From: Lineus longissimus
Lineage: Eukaryota; Nemertea; Pilidiophora; Heteronemertea; Lineidae
Direction of reading: 5' to 3'
DNA length: 64,000 bases
NCBI RefSeq assembly: GCF_910592395.1
Contig: NC_088308.1
Location: forward strand, 8,881,001 to 8,945,000
How positions within the stretch are numbered: the stretch's first letter is position 1; every line of letters begins with the position of its first letter. The notes below the pieces were generated by a model, which ran no database searches, was not told where the DNA came from, and saw only the letters and a program-made list of their open reading frames with translations. Positions 61,770 to 64,000 of this stretch are shown here, piece by piece. Both the position numbers and the translations under genes were made by a program.

Positions 61770-64000
61770 AGGCTGTCCATTTGAGGACAATTGACCCAAG
61801 GATCCATAACGAACATTGATCCCCCAGACCAACACACATCCAGGTTGTACACACCAAGGACAGTTCACTCCCTGAATGTCTATCATGAGAGAACAACTCA
61901 TTCCAAAGACAACATCACCTCCATCCTGCCAATATCGTGGACAATTCATTCAAAGACAACATTACCTCCAGCCTGCCCATATTGTGGACAACTCATTCCA
62001 AGGACATATCACCTCTAGCCTGCCCATATCGTTGACAACTCATTCCAAGGACAATATCACCTCCAACATGCCCATATTGAGGACAACTCATTCCAAACAC
62101 AAAATCACCTCCAACCTCCCCATATTGAGGACAACTCGATCATTCCAAGGACAATATCACATCCAGCCTGCCCATAATATTGTGGACAACACAATCTAAG
62201 GACACCATCACCTCCAACCTGCCCATATTGTGGACAACTCATTCCAAGGACGATATCATATCCATCCTGCCCATATCGTGGACAACTCATTCAAAGACAA
62301 TATCACCTCCAGCCTGCCCATAATATTGTGGACAACTCATTCCAAGGACAAGTCACCCGCCAGCCTGCCCATATTGTGGACAACTCATTCCAAGGACAGG
62401 TCTCCTCCTTGAACTTGAGTCACCCTTGACGATCTCGGGCCGAACGATCAGCGATCTGAGGTTTGCCTACGACATCGATCTCCAACACAAGCTGGGCCAT
62501 ACCACTGTCTTGGACTAAGCTAAATTCTCACTATGCTCGAGAAGACACCGAGTACAACCTGACTGTCTCTTCTATACCACAGGCATCAGGGCCCACCGCC
62601 TTGGATTAAGCTAAATTCTCACTATGTTCAAGAAGACAGGCACAACCTGGCTGTCTCTTCTTTAACAATCATTGACATCGTGACCTACTGCTTTCAGCGG
62701 AGCTACGTCTTTGAAGACAGGTAAAACCTGGCCGTCTCTTCTATTGCAAAGATCATGACCTACTGCCTTGGACTGAGCCAAGTTCTCACTTTGCTCTTGA
62801 AGCCAGGTGCAACCTGGCCGTTTCTTCCGCTGCAGACCATTCCAAGGACATACCAGCTCCAGCCTGTCCATGATGAGGACATAGCATTGCAATTGCAAGG
62901 GCGCTATTCACCTTCAGGACAGATGTGTTGGAATGCATTCACCTCGATATGGGCAGGCTGGAAGATTGAACTGTCTTTAGTTCGGGTAGGCTATAGGAAC
63001 ACCTGCATACTGTCCCAGGACTGCCTTTGGTAAGGTCCGGCAAAAGTATGGTCCTTGCAAAGTGTGTCATCAATATAAGAGACTGGAGTGGATTATCGTC
63101 ATTGGAATGCTCTGTCCTCAATGGACAGGTTGGAGGTGACATCGTCCTTCGAGTGAATTATCAGCAATACCGGCAGACTGGAGGTGTTAATATCATCTTT
63201 GGAATGAGTTGTCCTCAATGTGGACAGGCTGGAGATGACAGCTGTCCTCAGTATGACAAGGTGGATGTGCTATGGTTATCGAAATTATTCTCAGTATTGA
63301 CAGGGGCTGGTTGTGAATTTATTGTCCGAGGAATTAATTCCCCTCTAAAAGGACAGGCTGGAGGTGAGTGTATTCCTGGGCATGAAATCTCCTCAATATG
63401 GACAGTGATGAGGCTTGGAACGAATTGTCCTCAGTATGGACTGGATAGACGTGTCCTTAGTTGTCAATGGGCAGGTAACGGAGATATTATCCTATGGATG
63501 TACATATATTTCTCGCATTGTAATAGGATGCAGGGGATATAGATCATGGCCAACACTCGGCACTATCGACCGAGCTCAATAACGTGTGCGAGGGGAGGAG
63601 ATTACGACTGGCTCTGAATTTCGAGGATGGGTGATATGGTCCTTTGAATTTACCTTTGAATATGAACCGGGTGGAGGTGATATGGTGGTCTTGGAACGAA
63701 TTGTCCTCAATATAGACTGCGGTGTGGCCTTGGAATGAATTGTCCTCAGTATGGGCAGAGTGGAGGGAATACTTGCATACTGGACCACGAATTGCCTTTG
63801 GTAATGTCCAGCCTTAGTTGATATGGTGAATGGTTCTGGGAACGCAACGTCCTCAGTACGGACAGGCTGGAGGTGACATGCCATTGGAATGTTTGGTCCT
63901 GAATAGGGGCATGCTGGAGGTGATTATTATCTTAGGAATGAGTTTTTATCTATGTAGACAGGCTGGAGGTGACATTGTCTTCGAAATGAACCGTCCTCGA
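61770..64000. repeat. Large foldback-like structure of ~49-bp minisatellite arms (runs off window)
   Basis: The left arm (61770-62410) has about 13 units containing GGACAACTCATTCCAAGGAC and ATATCACCTCCAGCCTGCCC. The right arm (63120 to the window end) has about 16 diverged units in reverse complement (GGACAGGCTGGAGGTGAC, GGAATGAGTTGTCCTCA). The centre (62410-63110) carries its own repeat of roughly 110-130 bp with GACAGG[C/T]A[C/A]AACCTGGC and CTGTCTCTTCT, plus single stray units in both orientations. Open frames across the arms (for example 171 codons at 63027) follow the repeat and are not genes. Confidence 0.85.

Noticed and set aside
63027-63542. 171-codon frame at the right end
   Set aside because: It runs through the inverted 49-bp minisatellite arm and its repeats mirror the DNA repeat.

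Overview
This is eukaryotic DNA from an animal. Coding sequence is broken into many short exons with GT-AG introns that keep phase across long distances, introns are AT-rich, and the spaces between exons are full of SINEs, hairpin and inverted-repeat elements and minisatellites. The proteins are clearly metazoan. The repeat content (tRNA-headed SINE with an (ATT)n tail, elements opening with a TAGCTCA hairpin, frequent ACATGTA) suggests a marine invertebrate, most likely a lophotrochozoan such as a mollusc or brachiopod. That placement is inference.

Four protein genes can be rebuilt exon by exon, every junction in phase. (1) 25484 down to 2104, minus: the N-terminal 1658 codons of MASK/ANKHD1 (22 exons, 15 + 10 ankyrin repeats); its KH-domain 3' part lies beyond base 1. 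(2) 37947-45235, plus: a complete 12-exon indoleamine 2,3-dioxygenase, 393 aa. (3) 54847 down to 49882, minus: a complete 10-exon PPAN/SSF1 Brix-domain ribosome biogenesis factor, 531 aa. (4) 55151-60722, plus: a complete 4-exon prefoldin subunit 1, 128 aa. PPAN and PFDN1 start 303 bp apart in divergent orientation. MASK and IDO are also divergent, but with 12.5 kb of repeats between them.

That 12.5 kb is the most unusual part. It holds a C-rich/G-rich inverted pair (26.05-26.63 kb) and a ~56-bp minisatellite (26.9-36.35 kb). A 6.78-kb element with terminal inverted repeats sits inside the minisatellite (28571-35350), flanked by a 6-bp CATGTT duplication and starting AG/ending CT, as in Polinton/Maverick elements. 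Inside it are seven tRNA-like modules with B boxes in a nearly identical 1976-bp higher-order repeat. Next comes a separate 746-bp foldback element (36961-37706) made of inverted 15-bp repeats with an apparent 9-bp target duplication. A further foldback-like structure with ~49-bp repeats fills 61.77-64.0 kb and runs off the window.

Other points are a phase-preserving duplicated mini-exon in MASK, a 15-nt microexon and a GC-AG intron in IDO, and two copies of one hairpin-ended element family in opposite orientation. The genes do not form one pathway: MASK is a signalling scaffold, IDO degrades tryptophan, and PPAN and PFDN1 are housekeeping genes for ribosome assembly and protein folding.
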